DNA of 40,943 bases from contig NZ_WWVR01000032.1 in the NCBI RefSeq assembly GCF_009883055.1, forward strand, positions 1 through 40,943. The letters run 5' to 3'. Below the pieces are notes generated by a model. The model saw only the letters and a program-made list of their open reading frames with translations. It was not told the origin of the DNA and ran no database searches. The translations under genes and the position numbers were made by a program. The DNA comes from Blautia sp. BIOML-A1. GTDB taxonomy: Bacteria > Bacillota > Clostridia > Lachnospirales > Lachnospiraceae. Below, in pieces: positions 16,147-25,335 of the stretch. Every line of letters starts with the position of its first letter. The first letter of the stretch is position 1.

Positions 16147-17745
16147 TTATGCTGCCGGCTCCTCTGCTGTTGTATCTGGTGCGCTGTCCTCAACCGCTGA
16201 CTCCATAGTCATGAGAAGTCCGTCTGCCAGTTCCTGTGGAACACCAGCCTTCTTCAGATTCTCTGCAAGAACAGTCCAGTCCGCATTTGTGAGATATTCT
16301 GTCATAGCTTCCTGATCATCTGCTGTATAAACGATTCCAAGATTCTTGAGATCCGGAATTTCTGCTCCCTGACCATAGCCGCCTGTCAGAGAAAGTGTTC
16401 CAAGTGATACTCCAGATGTCACTAATGAAAGATCAAGTGTGCTTGTTTCAGCAGATGCGTCAGAATTCATGTTAATTACGGCACTGAAGCCATTCAGCAT
16501 ATTGGATACAGCGGCATCTCCACTGTCTTCAGATGTGCTTTCCGGGAAAGAAACGGTAAAAGTTCCGTTATAATATCCCGGTTTTTCCGGCTTGAGCTCA
16601 AGATTTTCCACCTTGATATCAAGTGTCTCTGTTCCATCCACTGCAAAGATATAATCTCCATTTAAGAGTCCGTCAGCCGATGCACCGCTTCCTGTAAGTG
16701 TCAGATGACTGTCATCTGCGCCAACTTCCAGAAGAAGTGCTGTCTTTCCATCCTGTGAAGGTGTTTTCAGAGTAAATATCGGTTCGTAATCTGCTCCGTC
16801 AACAATCCCTATCTCACGTCCGACAATCTTGTTTTCTCCATTTACCCAGACTCTCTCAGAAAAATCCTCTGTAGTTTCACTGCCGTCCGTTTCTGCAGAC
16901 TTTATATCCTCCAGCAGTTTCTCGACTGCCGACTGATATTCCGTATACTGATCTTCACTGGAATATCCATTCTCTGTCCAGTGATCAAAAAGACCCTTGA
17001 TCTCTGCGTCATCCTTAGCCGATACAAGGATATTCTCAAGCATGGTCCGGGCAGCAGCCCCTGTGATCTTTCCTTCGTATACCGTGCAGTCTTCACCGAT
17101 ACCTTCTACAGAAACATTCTCCTCAACAGTACTCCCCTCTTCCACGCTGTCAATCACAAGTGTTCCATAACGGTCAAGAAGCGTTCTGGTTGTCTCCGCA
17201 TCCGGCAGGGCAGAATCCAGATCTGATAACACATTCATATAAGTCTGCATGATTTCCTGTGATTCACCATTCATTTCATCCGCCGTCTTAACTGCAATAT
17301 ATGCGTCAGAAATCTCCGGAACCTGAATGTACTGCGTCATCTCTGCCATATCCTGATATATATTCAGATCACAGATCTTTTCTCCATTCAGAAGAATGGT
17401 CGAATCAATCGCCTCTATTCCGTCTTTTACAGAAATATCCATATCCATTTTCAGATCCTGTAACCACGTCAGATCTTCCTGTCCAAGCATGGAGCCAATA
17501 ATTGCCTTGCCGGTATCTTCTACCTTAAGCGTCAGCGTTCCCTTTGAGCCCTGCAGAGATCTGTTCACATCCTGCGCATATCCATCAATTGCCCCCGCAA
17601 CTGATTCTGTAAGTGTCTGAAGAGATGCCCTGGCTGTCTCCTGATAGGAACCAGCAGCCCATACATTACTTCCTCCTGCCAGGATCATCGAAGAACTCAT
17701 TGCCACAGCTACAGTCTTTTTAAGAATATTTCTTCCTCGATTCAT
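16147..17745 (-). CDS. Exported protein of unknown function
   Basis: The 532-residue product begins with a signal peptide (basic MNRGRNILKK, hydrophobic core about residues 11-28, AGGSNVWAAG near the likely cleavage site). The rest is acidic, soluble and repetitive in style, with beta-strand-like segments (TLTLKVEDTG, DMDISVKDGIEAIDSTILLNGEKI, TLDIKVENLELKPEKPGYYNGTF) and an Ala/Glu-rich end. It may be a surface or lipocalin-like assay-type DUF protein; I do not recognise the family. AGGAGG lies eight bases before the chosen ATG (17743-17745); the longer open frame runs into the leader. A 27-bp MITE-end hairpin lies in its 5' leader. Confidence 0.8.
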   Translation of the reverse strand: MNRGRNILKKTVAVAMSSSMILAGGSNVWAAGSYQETARASLQTLTESVAGAIDGYAQDVNRSLQGSKGTLTLKVEDTGKAIIGSMLGQEDLTWLQDLKMDMDISVKDGIEAIDSTILLNGEKICDLNIYQDMAEMTQYIQVPEISDAYIAVKTADEMNGESQEIMQTYMNVLSDLDSALPDAETTRTLLDRYGTLVIDSVEEGSTVEENVSVEGIGEDCTVYEGKITGAAARTMLENILVSAKDDAEIKGLFDHWTENGYSSEDQYTEYQSAVEKLLEDIKSAETDGSETTEDFSERVWVNGENKIVGREIGIVDGADYEPIFTLKTPSQDGKTALLLEVGADDSHLTLTGSGASADGLLNGDYIFAVDGTETLDIKVENLELKPEKPGYYNGTFTVSFPESTSEDSGDAAVSNMLNGFSAVINMNSDASAETSTLDLSLVTSGVSLGTLSLTGGYGQGAEIPDLKNLGIVYTADDQEAMTEYLTNADWTVLAENLKKAGVPQELADGLLMTMESAVEDSAPDTTAEEPAA

Positions 17746-17774
17746 ACTCGAAACCCTCCTGTCTTTAAAAAATT

Positions 17775-17801
17775 GTAACTGTTCAACACTTTCACAGTTA
17801 C
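17775..17801. repeat. 27-bp MITE terminal hairpin
   Basis: GTAACTGT (17775-17782) and ACAGTTAC (17794-17801) form a perfect 8-bp inverted repeat. The 27 bp align with the left terminus of MITE copies A and E. No clean 8-bp flanking duplication is seen. It lies in the 5' leader of the exported-protein gene. A further fragment, TGTTCACAGGTAACAG, lies near 17900. Confidence 0.65.
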
Positions 17802-17946
17802 TAAAAAACAATATATCAGATGATTATATCTTATCATATTTTTCGACACCATACAACCAATTTCGCGTGAATATTCTGAATTTTTACAGTAATATATTTT
17901 GTTCACAGGTAACAGTGATCTAACCACTCTGATTTTTGTTTGTTGG

Positions 17947-17975
17947 TTGACTTTTTTTCTTCCGACTGTTATTCT
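17947..17975 (+). promoter_or_regulatory. Sigma-A promoter of the aldehyde dehydrogenase gene
   Basis: TTGACT (17947-17952), a 17-base spacer and TATTCT (17970-17975) with TGT in front (extended -10), about 28 bases before the start codon. Confidence 0.65.
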
Positions 17976-18002
17976 TGAAACAAAAAAAAGGAAGTACATT
18001 CT

Positions 18003-19382
18003 ATGACAGAAGAAGAAATAAAAAAACAAATTGAAATTCAACGAAATTATTTTTACACAGGAGCAACCCTCCCTGTAAAAGGTCGGATAGAAGTCCTCAA
18101 AAAATTAAAGGAGTATATCGTGGGACATGAAAAAGAGATACACGATGCCCTCCATGAAGACCTTGGCAAAAGCTCTTTTGAGAGCTATATGTGCGAAACG
18201 GGACTCGTCTTAAGTGAGCTGACACACATGATCCAGCACATCGAAGAATACGCTGAGGAACAGGATGTCCACACGCCGATCTCCCAGTTTGCCGCCCGCA
18301 GTTATAAGAAACCAGTCCCCTATGGTGTGGTTCTCATCATGAGTCCGTGGAATTATCCATTTCTCCTTTCCCTTGACCCTCTGATCGATGCACTGGCTGC
18401 CGGAAATACTGTGATTCTTAAGCCCAGTGCCTACTCACCATCCACGACGGCAATGATTGAAACTCTTGTCAGGGACTGCTTTGAACCAGAACTTGTCTCA
18501 GTTGTCACCGGCGGTCGCGAAGAAAACACCTGTCTGCTCAATCAGCATTTCGATTATATTTTCTTTACCGGAAGCCAGAACGTCGGCAAAGAAGTTATGG
18601 CAAAGGCAAGTCAGTTCCTCACTCCTGTCACTCTGGAACTCGGTGGCAAAAGCCCCTGTATCGTGGATCGTAAATGCAATCTGAAACTTGCTGCCCGCAG
18701 GATTGTTTTTGGAAAATTTCTTAACTGCGGCCAGACCTGTGTCGCTCCTGATTACATCTATTGTGACCGCAAGATCAAGGATCGTCTTGTAAAGCATCTG
18801 ATCCGGCAAATCCGCCGGCAGTATTCGGAAACACCTCTTCAGAATCCAAATTATGGAAAAATCATCAATGAAAAGCATTTTCACAGACTCTGTGATCTGA
18901 TCACCTCCGGAAAAGTATCCTATGGCGGGGCTTCCGATCCGGATACGCTTCGCATTGAGCCGACGATTCTTGACTTTGTCTCCTTTGATGATCCGGTGAT
19001 GCAGCAGGAGATTTTTGGTCCGATCCTTCCGATTATAACTTATGATTCTATGGATGAGGTTATTCCAAAGATCAACTCCATGTCTCATCCTCTCGCACTT
19101 TATATTTTTACTTCCCGGCGAAAAACTGCCCGGAAATTTATGGAACAGTGCAGTTTCGGAGGTGGATGTATCAACGATACTCTGATTCATCTTGCAACTT
19201 CCGAAATGGGATTCGGTGGTCTTGGCGAAAGTGGAATGGGTGCTTATCACGGCGAAGAAGGATTTCGGACCTTCTCACATTACAAGAGCATCGTAAACAA
19301 AAAAACCTGGATCGATCTTTCCATGCGCTACCAGCCATATACACCACGCAACGAAAAACTGCTGCGAAAATTCCTGAAATAA
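18003..19382 (+). CDS. NAD(P)-dependent aldehyde dehydrogenase, class 3 type
   Basis: This enzyme oxidises aldehydes to carboxylic acids. The 459-residue length and sequence fit the shorter class 3 (ALDH3/YwdH-like) group: SPWNYPFLLSLDPLIDALAAGN and VILKPSAYSP for cofactor binding, FFTGSQNVGK, the general-base Glu in VTLELGGKSP (about residue 217), and the catalytic Cys in NCGQTCVAPDY. The C-terminus (RNEKLLRKFLK) is short and basic and could be membrane-associated, as in fatty aldehyde dehydrogenases. AAGGAAG lies about ten bases before the ATG. The physiological aldehyde is unknown. MITE copy E sits at its stop codon. Confidence 0.92.
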   Translation: MTEEEIKKQIEIQRNYFYTGATLPVKGRIEVLKKLKEYIVGHEKEIHDALHEDLGKSSFESYMCETGLVLSELTHMIQHIEEYAEEQDVHTPISQFAARSYKKPVPYGVVLIMSPWNYPFLLSLDPLIDALAAGNTVILKPSAYSPSTTAMIETLVRDCFEPELVSVVTGGREENTCLLNQHFDYIFFTGSQNVGKEVMAKASQFLTPVTLELGGKSPCIVDRKCNLKLAARRIVFGKFLNCGQTCVAPDYIYCDRKIKDRLVKHLIRQIRRQYSETPLQNPNYGKIINEKHFHRLCDLITSGKVSYGGASDPDTLRIEPTILDFVSFDDPVMQQEIFGPILPIITYDSMDEVIPKINSMSHPLALYIFTSRRKTARKFMEQCSFGGGCINDTLIHLATSEMGFGGLGESGMGAYHGEEGFRTFSHYKSIVNKKTWIDLSMRYQPYTPRNEKLLRKFLK

Positions 19383-19385
19383 GTC

Positions 19386-19528
19386 GTAACTGTTCCGTAT
19401 CCTCACAGTTACGAGTCAAAATGCATTCTAAATCACCTTCGGTGATGGCATTTTGCCTTATATGTCTCGGGATTTTGGCAAAAAACATGCCAAAACACCT
19501 CGCGGGATACTACCTTCTGAATAGTTAC
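19386..19528 (+). mobile_element. MITE copy E (143 bp) with perfect 8-bp target duplication
   Basis: Runs from GTAACTGTTCC to CTGAATAGTTAC. AATAAGTC flanks it on both sides (19378-19385 and 19529-19536). The left duplicate contains the TAA stop codon of the aldehyde dehydrogenase gene, so insertion was directly at the gene end without changing the protein. Nearly identical to copy A over its length. Confidence 0.94.
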
Positions 19529-19543
19529 AATAAGTCAAAGAAT

Positions 19544-19568
19544 ATGACGGACTTAAATAGTCCGTCAT
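19544..19568 (-). terminator. Hairpin at the end of the MATE gene, possible terminator for convergent genes
   Basis: ATGACGGACT pairs perfectly with AGTCCGTCAT around a 5-base loop. It overlaps the MATE stop codon (19565-19567). No long T-run follows on either strand, so termination would be weak. Confidence 0.5.
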
Positions 19569-20923
19569 AAATTCAGAATGATTTTGTGTACTTTTTTCCT
19601 TACAAAATAATAACAGATTACCTGCAGGATGATTGTGATGATCCAGGATACCGGATAGGAGATAAAGAGGAAACTTAAGCTTCGATGATGTGGAAACAAT
19701 CCAAAGATCCACACAATACGTGTTCCTACTGTACCAATAATAGAAAGGATCATCGGCACGCCAGACCGTCCCATTCCACGAAGCGCACCCGGAATCAGAT
19801 CCATGATGCCGCAGCAGAAATACGGGATCGTTGTGTAGGCAAGAATCTCAATGCCACACTGGATAACCTTTGGATCACTGGTATACAGGCGGAGTAATTT
19901 ATCACCAAAGAAATACGCCCCGCATCCTAAAGTAAATGAAACTGCAAAGGACAAAATAACACAATCCAGAAGGACTTTGTCCATACGTTTCGTCTTACGT
20001 ACACCATAGTTCTGGCTTGTAAAGCTCATACAGGACTGTGTTACAGCGTTCACCGAAACATACAAAAATCCAAAAATATTATTTGCAGCTGTATATCCTG
20101 CCATGGCAATCGAACCAAAAGAATTTACGGAGGACTGCAGCAACGCATTGGAAATATTGATCACTGTACTCTGGATTCCCGCCGGAATTCCTACCTGGAA
20201 AATCTGACGCAGATAGTAGCCTTTTATGGTCAGCTTTGAAAATCTGAGCTGATAGCTTCCCTCTGAGCAATGCAGGCAGCGTAATACAAGTATGCAGGAA
20301 ATACCCTGTGAAATTACCGTTCCGATCGCGACACCTGCCACTCCCATATGAAACACAATAACGAGAAGCATATTGATTCCTGCATTTGCAAGTCCCGATA
20401 TGATCAGATAGAACAGAGGACGTTTGGTATCTCCCACCGCCCTTAAAATAGCTGCGCCATAATTGTACAGCATGAAGAACGGCATTCCAAGAAAGTAAAT
20501 ACGCATATATAGTGTTGAATGATCAATAACATTATCCGGTGTACCCATAATTTCAAGTGCCAGCCTAGAAAAAATCAGTCCGGCAAACGCCATGATGACA
20601 CCACTGATCAGTGCAAGTGTGATCGCAGTATGCACTGTTTCAGACATTTCTTTATGTTTACCTGAAGCATAGAATCGTGCAGCGAGCACATTTGCTCCAA
20701 GAGATATTCCGATAAATAAATTTGTAAATACGGCAATCAGAGCGGTGGTCGATCCGACTGCCGCCAGTGCTTCACTTCCCGAAAACTGCCCTACAACAAT
20801 GATATCTACAGCATTAAACATTAGCTGCAAAATTCCGGAAAGCATTAGAGGCATCGAAAACGAAATCAGCTTATCCATGATTGTGCCATTGCACATATCG
20901 ATCTCATATTTGTTATTCTTCAA
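19565..20923 (-). CDS. MATE-family multidrug/metabolite efflux transporter
   Basis: MATE proteins export cationic compounds using a sodium or proton gradient. The ~452-residue product has about 12 membrane spans in two halves and MATE signatures: PLMLSGILQLMFNAVDIIVVGQFSG at the first span, AAVGSTTALIAVF, and NYGAAILRAVGDTKRP between spans 4 and 5. The start is uncertain. TTG at 20921-20923 (giving MKNNKYEIDMCNGT) has GGGGG eight bases upstream, whereas the GTG at 20927-20929 is only two bases from it. I favour TTG. Confidence 0.92.
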   Translation of the reverse strand: MKNNKYEIDMCNGTIMDKLISFSMPLMLSGILQLMFNAVDIIVVGQFSGSEALAAVGSTTALIAVFTNLFIGISLGANVLAARFYASGKHKEMSETVHTAITLALISGVIMAFAGLIFSRLALEIMGTPDNVIDHSTLYMRIYFLGMPFFMLYNYGAAILRAVGDTKRPLFYLIISGLANAGINMLLVIVFHMGVAGVAIGTVISQGISCILVLRCLHCSEGSYQLRFSKLTIKGYYLRQIFQVGIPAGIQSTVINISNALLQSSVNSFGSIAMAGYTAANNIFGFLYVSVNAVTQSCMSFTSQNYGVRKTKRMDKVLLDCVILSFAVSFTLGCGAYFFGDKLLRLYTSDPKVIQCGIEILAYTTIPYFCCGIMDLIPGALRGMGRSGVPMILSIIGTVGTRIVWIFGLFPHHRSLSFLFISYPVSWIITIILQVICYYFVRKKVHKIILNL

Positions 20924-20966
20924 AACCACTTCCCCCAGACAATAAAAATAAAAATATTAATTACGT

Positions 20967-21007
20967 TAAAAGAACCCCATGGTATGATTTCTCACACCAC
21001 GAGGTTC
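20967..21007 (-). terminator. Intrinsic terminator of ppdK
   Basis: On the minus strand GAACCTCGTGGT (20996-21007) pairs along all 12 bases, with G-U pairs, to ACCATGGGGTTC (20972-20983), followed by TTTT. A second perfect hairpin (ATATAAATC/GATTTATAT, 21032-21052) lies between ppdK and it. Confidence 0.82.
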
Positions 21008-21085
21008 GGTATTACTCTGTTTGGACACAAGATATAAATCTATGATTTATATAGTTCAAGAACAATATGCTCTTAACGGTTTTTC

Positions 21086-23716
21086 TTATGCATTCTTCTC
21101 AGCGATTGCTGCCTGAGCTGCTGCCAGACGAGCGATCGGTACACGGAACGGTGAGCAGGATACATAGTTAAGGCCAAGTTTATGGCAGAATTCTACGGAA
21201 GATGGATCTCCACCGTGCTCACCGCAGATACCAACATGGAGATTCGGGTTAACCGGTCTTCCAAGTTCGATAGCCATCTTCATGAGTTTGCCAACGCCAA
21301 CCTGGTCAAGTTTAGCGAATGGGTCATTCTCGAAGATCTTAGCATCATAGTAAGCGTCAAGGAACTTACCAGCATCATCACGGGAGAATCCGTATGTCAT
21401 CTGTGTAAGGTCATTTGTACCGAAGCAGAAGAAGTCAGCTTCTTTAGCGATGTCATCAGCTGTAAGAGCTGCTCTCGGGATCTCGATCATAGTACCAACT
21501 TCGTATTCAAGGTTAGCACCAGCTGCTTTGATCTCAGCGTCTGCAGTTTCTACTACGAATTTCTTAACATATTTAAGCTCTTTGATGTCGCCAACAAGCG
21601 GGATCATGATTTCCGGTTTGATTGTCCAATCCGGATGAGCGTTCTGAACTTTGATTGCTGCACGGATAACAGCTGATGTCTGCATCTTAGCAATTTCCGG
21701 ATAGGTAACTGCAAGACGGCATCCACGATGACCCATCATTGGGTTGAATTCATGGAGAGAATCAATGATTGTCTTGATCTCTTCAACAGTTTTACCCTGA
21801 GCGTCAGCAAGTTTCTTGATGTCAGCTTCTTCTGTAGGAACGAATTCATGAAGCGGCGGATCCAGGAAACGGATAGTAACCGGGTTTCCTTCCAGAGCTT
21901 CGAACAGTCCTTCGAAGTCTTCCTGCTGATATGGAAGAATTTTTGCAAGAGCTGCTTCTCTTTCTTCTACTGTTGTGGAGCAGATCATTTCACGGAATGC
22001 ATCGATACGTCCCTCACCGAAGAACATATGCTCTGTACGGCAAAGACCGATACCTTCTGCACCAAGCTCAACTGCTTTCTTAGCATCTTCCGGTGTATCT
22101 GCGTTTGTACGAACTTTCATTGTTCTGTATTTGTCAGCCCAAGCCATGATACGGCCGAACTCACCAGCGATTGTAGCATCTACAGTCGGGATGATTCCGT
22201 CATAGATGTTACCTGTTGTACCATCGATGGAGATGAAGTCTCCTTCGTGGAATTCTTTACCAGCCAGTGTAAATTTCTTGTTTTCTTCATCCATAGCGAT
22301 ATCACCGCATCCGGATACACAGCACTCACCCATACCACGGGCAACTACTGCAGCGTGAGAAGTCATACCACCACGAACTGTCAGGATACCCTGAGCAGAT
22401 TTCATACCTGTGATATCTTCCGGAGATGTCTCAAGACGAACCAGAACGACTTTCTCTCCTCTTGCAGCCCATTCAACAGCGTCATCAGCTGTGAATACAA
22501 CTTTACCGCAAGCAGCTCCTGGAGAAGCTCCAAGACCTTTGCCCATCGGTGTAGCAGCTTTAAGAGCAGCTGCATCGAACTGCGGATGAAGCAGAGTGTC
22601 AAGGTTACGTGGGTCGATCATTGCAACAGCTTCTTCTTCTGTTCTCATTCCCTCATCAACAAGGTCACAAGCGATCTTCAGAGCAGCCTGAGCAGTTCTC
22701 TTACCATTACGTGTCTGCAGCATGTAAAGTTTACCGTGCTCTACAGTGAACTCCATGTCCTGCATATCTCTGTAGTGATCTTCCAGAGTTTTGCAAACCT
22801 GTTTGAACTGTACGAATGCTTCCGGGAATTTCTGTTCCATTTCGGTGATGTGCATAGGTGTACGAACACCGGCAACAACGTCCTCACCCTGAGCGTTTGT
22901 CAGGAATTCACCGAACAGACCGTTAGCTCCTGTAGCAGGGTCACGTGTGAAGGCAACACCTGTACCACAGTCATCTCCCATGTTACCGAATGCCATCATC
23001 TGTACATTAACAGCGGTTCCCCAGGAATATGGGATATCGTTGTCACGACGATAAACGTTTGCACGCGGGTTGTCCCAGGAACGGAATACAGCTTTGATAG
23101 CGCCCATTAACTGTTCCTTCGGATCAGTTGGGAAATCAGAACCGATTTTTTCTTTATATTCAGCTTTGAACTGTTCTGCCAGTTCTTTGAGGTCGTCAGC
23201 TGTAAGTTCAACGTCCTGTTTAACGCCTCTCTTAGTTTTCATTTCGTCGATCAGCTCTTCGAAATATTTCTTACCAACTTCCATAACTACGTCAGAGTAC
23301 ATCTGGATGAATCTTCTGTAGCAGTCCCAAGCCCAACGTGGGTTGTTTGATTTCTCGGAAAGAGTATTAACTACTTCTTCATTTAATCCAAGGTTCAGGA
23401 TAGTATCCATCATACCAGGCATGGATGCTCTGGCACCAGAACGAACGGAAACAAGCAGTGGATTTTCTTTGTCACCGAATTTCTTACCGGTAACTCCTTC
23501 CATTTTGGTGATCGCTTCCATGATCTGATCCATGATCTCGTCATTGATCTGTCTTCCGTCTTCATAGTACTGTGTGCAGGCTTCTGTTGTGATTGTGAAT
23601 CCCTGCGGTACCGGAAGACCAAGGTTTGTCATTTCAGCAAGGTTGGCACCTTTACCACCCAGAAGGTTTCTCATATCAGCGTTACCTTCTGTAAACATGT
23701 AAACCCATTTTGCCAT
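21086..23716 (-). CDS. ppdK: Pyruvate, phosphate dikinase
   Basis: PPDK interconverts PEP + AMP + PPi and pyruvate + ATP + Pi. In anaerobes with PPi-linked glycolysis it can replace or supplement pyruvate kinase. The 876-residue protein has the three-part layout: an N-terminal ATP-grasp domain (MAKWVYMFTEGNADMRNLLGGKGANLAEM start, SVRSGARASMPGMMDTILNLGLN), the central swivelling phospho-His domain with GGMTSHAAVVARGMG (catalytic His), and a C-terminal TIM-barrel PEP domain with RTEHMFF and CGEHGGDPSS (catalytic Cys region). The start at 23714-23716 has AGGAGG nine bases upstream. It lies next to the PPi-type phosphofructokinase, separated by that gene's terminator. Confidence 0.97.
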   Translation of the reverse strand: MAKWVYMFTEGNADMRNLLGGKGANLAEMTNLGLPVPQGFTITTEACTQYYEDGRQINDEIMDQIMEAITKMEGVTGKKFGDKENPLLVSVRSGARASMPGMMDTILNLGLNEEVVNTLSEKSNNPRWAWDCYRRFIQMYSDVVMEVGKKYFEELIDEMKTKRGVKQDVELTADDLKELAEQFKAEYKEKIGSDFPTDPKEQLMGAIKAVFRSWDNPRANVYRRDNDIPYSWGTAVNVQMMAFGNMGDDCGTGVAFTRDPATGANGLFGEFLTNAQGEDVVAGVRTPMHITEMEQKFPEAFVQFKQVCKTLEDHYRDMQDMEFTVEHGKLYMLQTRNGKRTAQAALKIACDLVDEGMRTEEEAVAMIDPRNLDTLLHPQFDAAALKAATPMGKGLGASPGAACGKVVFTADDAVEWAARGEKVVLVRLETSPEDITGMKSAQGILTVRGGMTSHAAVVARGMGECCVSGCGDIAMDEENKKFTLAGKEFHEGDFISIDGTTGNIYDGIIPTVDATIAGEFGRIMAWADKYRTMKVRTNADTPEDAKKAVELGAEGIGLCRTEHMFFGEGRIDAFREMICSTTVEEREAALAKILPYQQEDFEGLFEALEGNPVTIRFLDPPLHEFVPTEEADIKKLADAQGKTVEEIKTIIDSLHEFNPMMGHRGCRLAVTYPEIAKMQTSAVIRAAIKVQNAHPDWTIKPEIMIPLVGDIKELKYVKKFVVETADAEIKAAGANLEYEVGTMIEIPRAALTADDIAKEADFFCFGTNDLTQMTYGFSRDDAGKFLDAYYDAKIFENDPFAKLDQVGVGKLMKMAIELGRPVNPNLHVGICGEHGGDPSSVEFCHKLGLNYVSCSPFRVPIARLAAAQAAIAEKNA

Positions 23717-23777
23717 TTTACATTTCCTCCTAATAATTGTTCTTTCACATAAAAAACTATGTTTTACGCACATAATT

Positions 23778-23806
23778 ATTGTATAGACTTTAATACAATT
23801 AGTCAA
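23778..23806 (-). promoter_or_regulatory. Sigma-A promoter of ppdK
   Basis: TTGACT (23801-23806), a 17-base spacer and TACAAT (23778-23783). The -35 is followed by AAT, as in the pfp promoter (25178-25206). Confidence 0.82.
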
Positions 23807-23818
23807 GGTTAAACTGTC

Positions 23819-23863
23819 AAAAAAAGGGGAAAGTTTTTGTCATAATATGTAAAAAACTTTCCC
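23819..23863 (-). terminator. Intrinsic terminator of the phosphofructokinase gene
   Basis: GGGAAAGTTTTT pairs with AAAAACTTTCCC across a 13-base loop, followed by C and seven T on the minus strand. It is directly upstream of the ppdK promoter. Confidence 0.88.
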
Positions 23864-23881
23864 TTTATCACTGATTCTGTT

Positions 23882-25132
23882 TTAGCGTTTCTTTTTGAGG
23901 TTGAGTACAAGATGTCTAGGAAGACCATTTACCATGATCGGCTGGTAATCTCCCTGGATCAGCGGGCTGATGTAATCTACAAAATCTTTGGTTACATAGG
24001 TAGCATCCTTATTCATCCAGCTTCTCGGAACAACCTTCTCCTCATTAGCGATTCTGTGTACATCGTAGATTCCGGTCTTAGCCATATACGGGTCATCGGA
24101 AACACGGTCGATTACGATCATCTTGCCGGTATCGCCTTCATCAGCTGCCTTAACGGCTGCACCACCTACCATAAATGCTTCATCTATATCCACGCGGGAT
24201 GCCATATGTGAAGCGCTTCTCTGAAGAGTGGAAAGTTCTACGGCTCTTGTCTTGCAGCCGCACTCTGCCGCAAGGAAGTTTGCAAGATAAGTTGCTGTTC
24301 CTGCAAGCTGTTTGTGTCCGAATGCGTCCACATAATCTCCTGAGCTTCCGAGTTCGCAGACATAACGGCCGTCAGCAAGGCGGATACCTTCGGAAACTGC
24401 GATCACTACGGAAGATTTCTTCTTAAGGAGTTCTTTGACTTTGACAAGGAATTTGTCAATATCAAATGGTACTTCCGGGAGGTAGATAAGATCTGGTCCG
24501 TCGCAGTCTTCTGTTCTGGCAAGTGCAGTCGCGCCTGTAAGCCATCCTGCGTTTCGTCCCATGATCTCCATGATTGTGATCATGCTCTTCTTGTAGGTAA
24601 GTCCCTGTGCGTCGCGGATCACTTCTTTGGTAGAGGCTCCGATGTATTTGGCTGCGCTTCCGAATCCAGGTGTATGGTCGGTCAATGCCAGGTCGTTATC
24701 GATTGTCTTCGGCACACCAAGGAATTTCTGTGTCTGTCCTGTCAAGATCGCATAGTCAGAAAGTTTCTTGATCGTGTCCATGGAATCGTTTCCGCCAATA
24801 TAGATAAATGCATCAATGTCAAGACGGTTCAGTATATCAAAGATTCTCTCATAGATAGTCTTATCTTCATGGATCTCAGGAAGTTTAAAACGGCAGGATC
24901 CCAGAAAAGCGGATGGTGTTCTCTTGAGGAGTTCGATATCCAGTTCTGAGTGGATCTGTGTGGAAAGATCAATATACTGCTCATCCAGAAGTCCCTGTAT
25001 TCCGTGCAGCATTCCGTATACTTTGTCGAAGCCTCTCTCAATGGCATTCTTGTATACTCCTGCCAGACTGGAATTGATTACTGATGTAGGACCTCCGGAC
25101 TGTCCTACGATGATATTGCGTTTTTTTGCCAT
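23882..25132 (-). CDS. pfp: 6-phosphofructokinase, pyrophosphate-dependent type
   Basis: The enzyme phosphorylates fructose 6-phosphate. In the 416-residue product the phosphate-donor motif reads GGNDS (113-117) and the catalytic loop PKTIDND (141-147). ATP-dependent enzymes have GGDGS and GTIDND at these places; an acidic residue in place of the second Gly and a Lys before TIDND are the accepted marks of PPi use, so PPi is the likely donor. MGRNAGW (191-197) is the substrate-binding segment. GGAG lies eight bases before the ATG at 25132; the longer open frame begins at ATG 25160-25162, upstream of the ribosome site. PPi use fits the adjacent ppdK: together they allow a glycolysis that recycles pyrophosphate. 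Confidence 0.93.
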   Translation of the reverse strand: MAKKRNIIVGQSGGPTSVINSSLAGVYKNAIERGFDKVYGMLHGIQGLLDEQYIDLSTQIHSELDIELLKRTPSAFLGSCRFKLPEIHEDKTIYERIFDILNRLDIDAFIYIGGNDSMDTIKKLSDYAILTGQTQKFLGVPKTIDNDLALTDHTPGFGSAAKYIGASTKEVIRDAQGLTYKKSMITIMEIMGRNAGWLTGATALARTEDCDGPDLIYLPEVPFDIDKFLVKVKELLKKKSSVVIAVSEGIRLADGRYVCELGSSGDYVDAFGHKQLAGTATYLANFLAAECGCKTRAVELSTLQRSASHMASRVDIDEAFMVGGAAVKAADEGDTGKMIVIDRVSDDPYMAKTGIYDVHRIANEEKVVPRSWMNKDATYVTKDFVDYISPLIQGDYQPIMVNGLPRHLVLNLKKKR

Positions 25133-25177
25133 GCTGTCATCTCCTTTTGTGCATTTATGCATTACATATAATGTATA

Positions 25178-25206
25178 ATATTACCAAAAGTTATTTGATT
25201 AGTCAA
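25178..25206 (-). promoter_or_regulatory. Sigma-A promoter of pfp
   Basis: TTGACT (25201-25206), a 17-base spacer and TAATAT (25178-25183), about 46 bases before the start codon. Confidence 0.78.
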
Positions 25207-25335
25207 GTTATTTTGTGCAATATGTATTGTTTAAATTTCGTAAATATCTATATTTATAGAAATTATGTTTATATTTAACAAAATATCTCGGAATATAACT
25301 TGTAATTCTGCCCATTTATATTCACTTCACTCATC

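Noticed and set aside
21728..23110. 460-residue open frame on the plus strand inside ppdK
   Set aside because: Antisense shadow of ppdK. The composition (very Cys/Ser/Phe rich) is an artefact of reading a highly expressed gene backwards, and there is no ribosome site.
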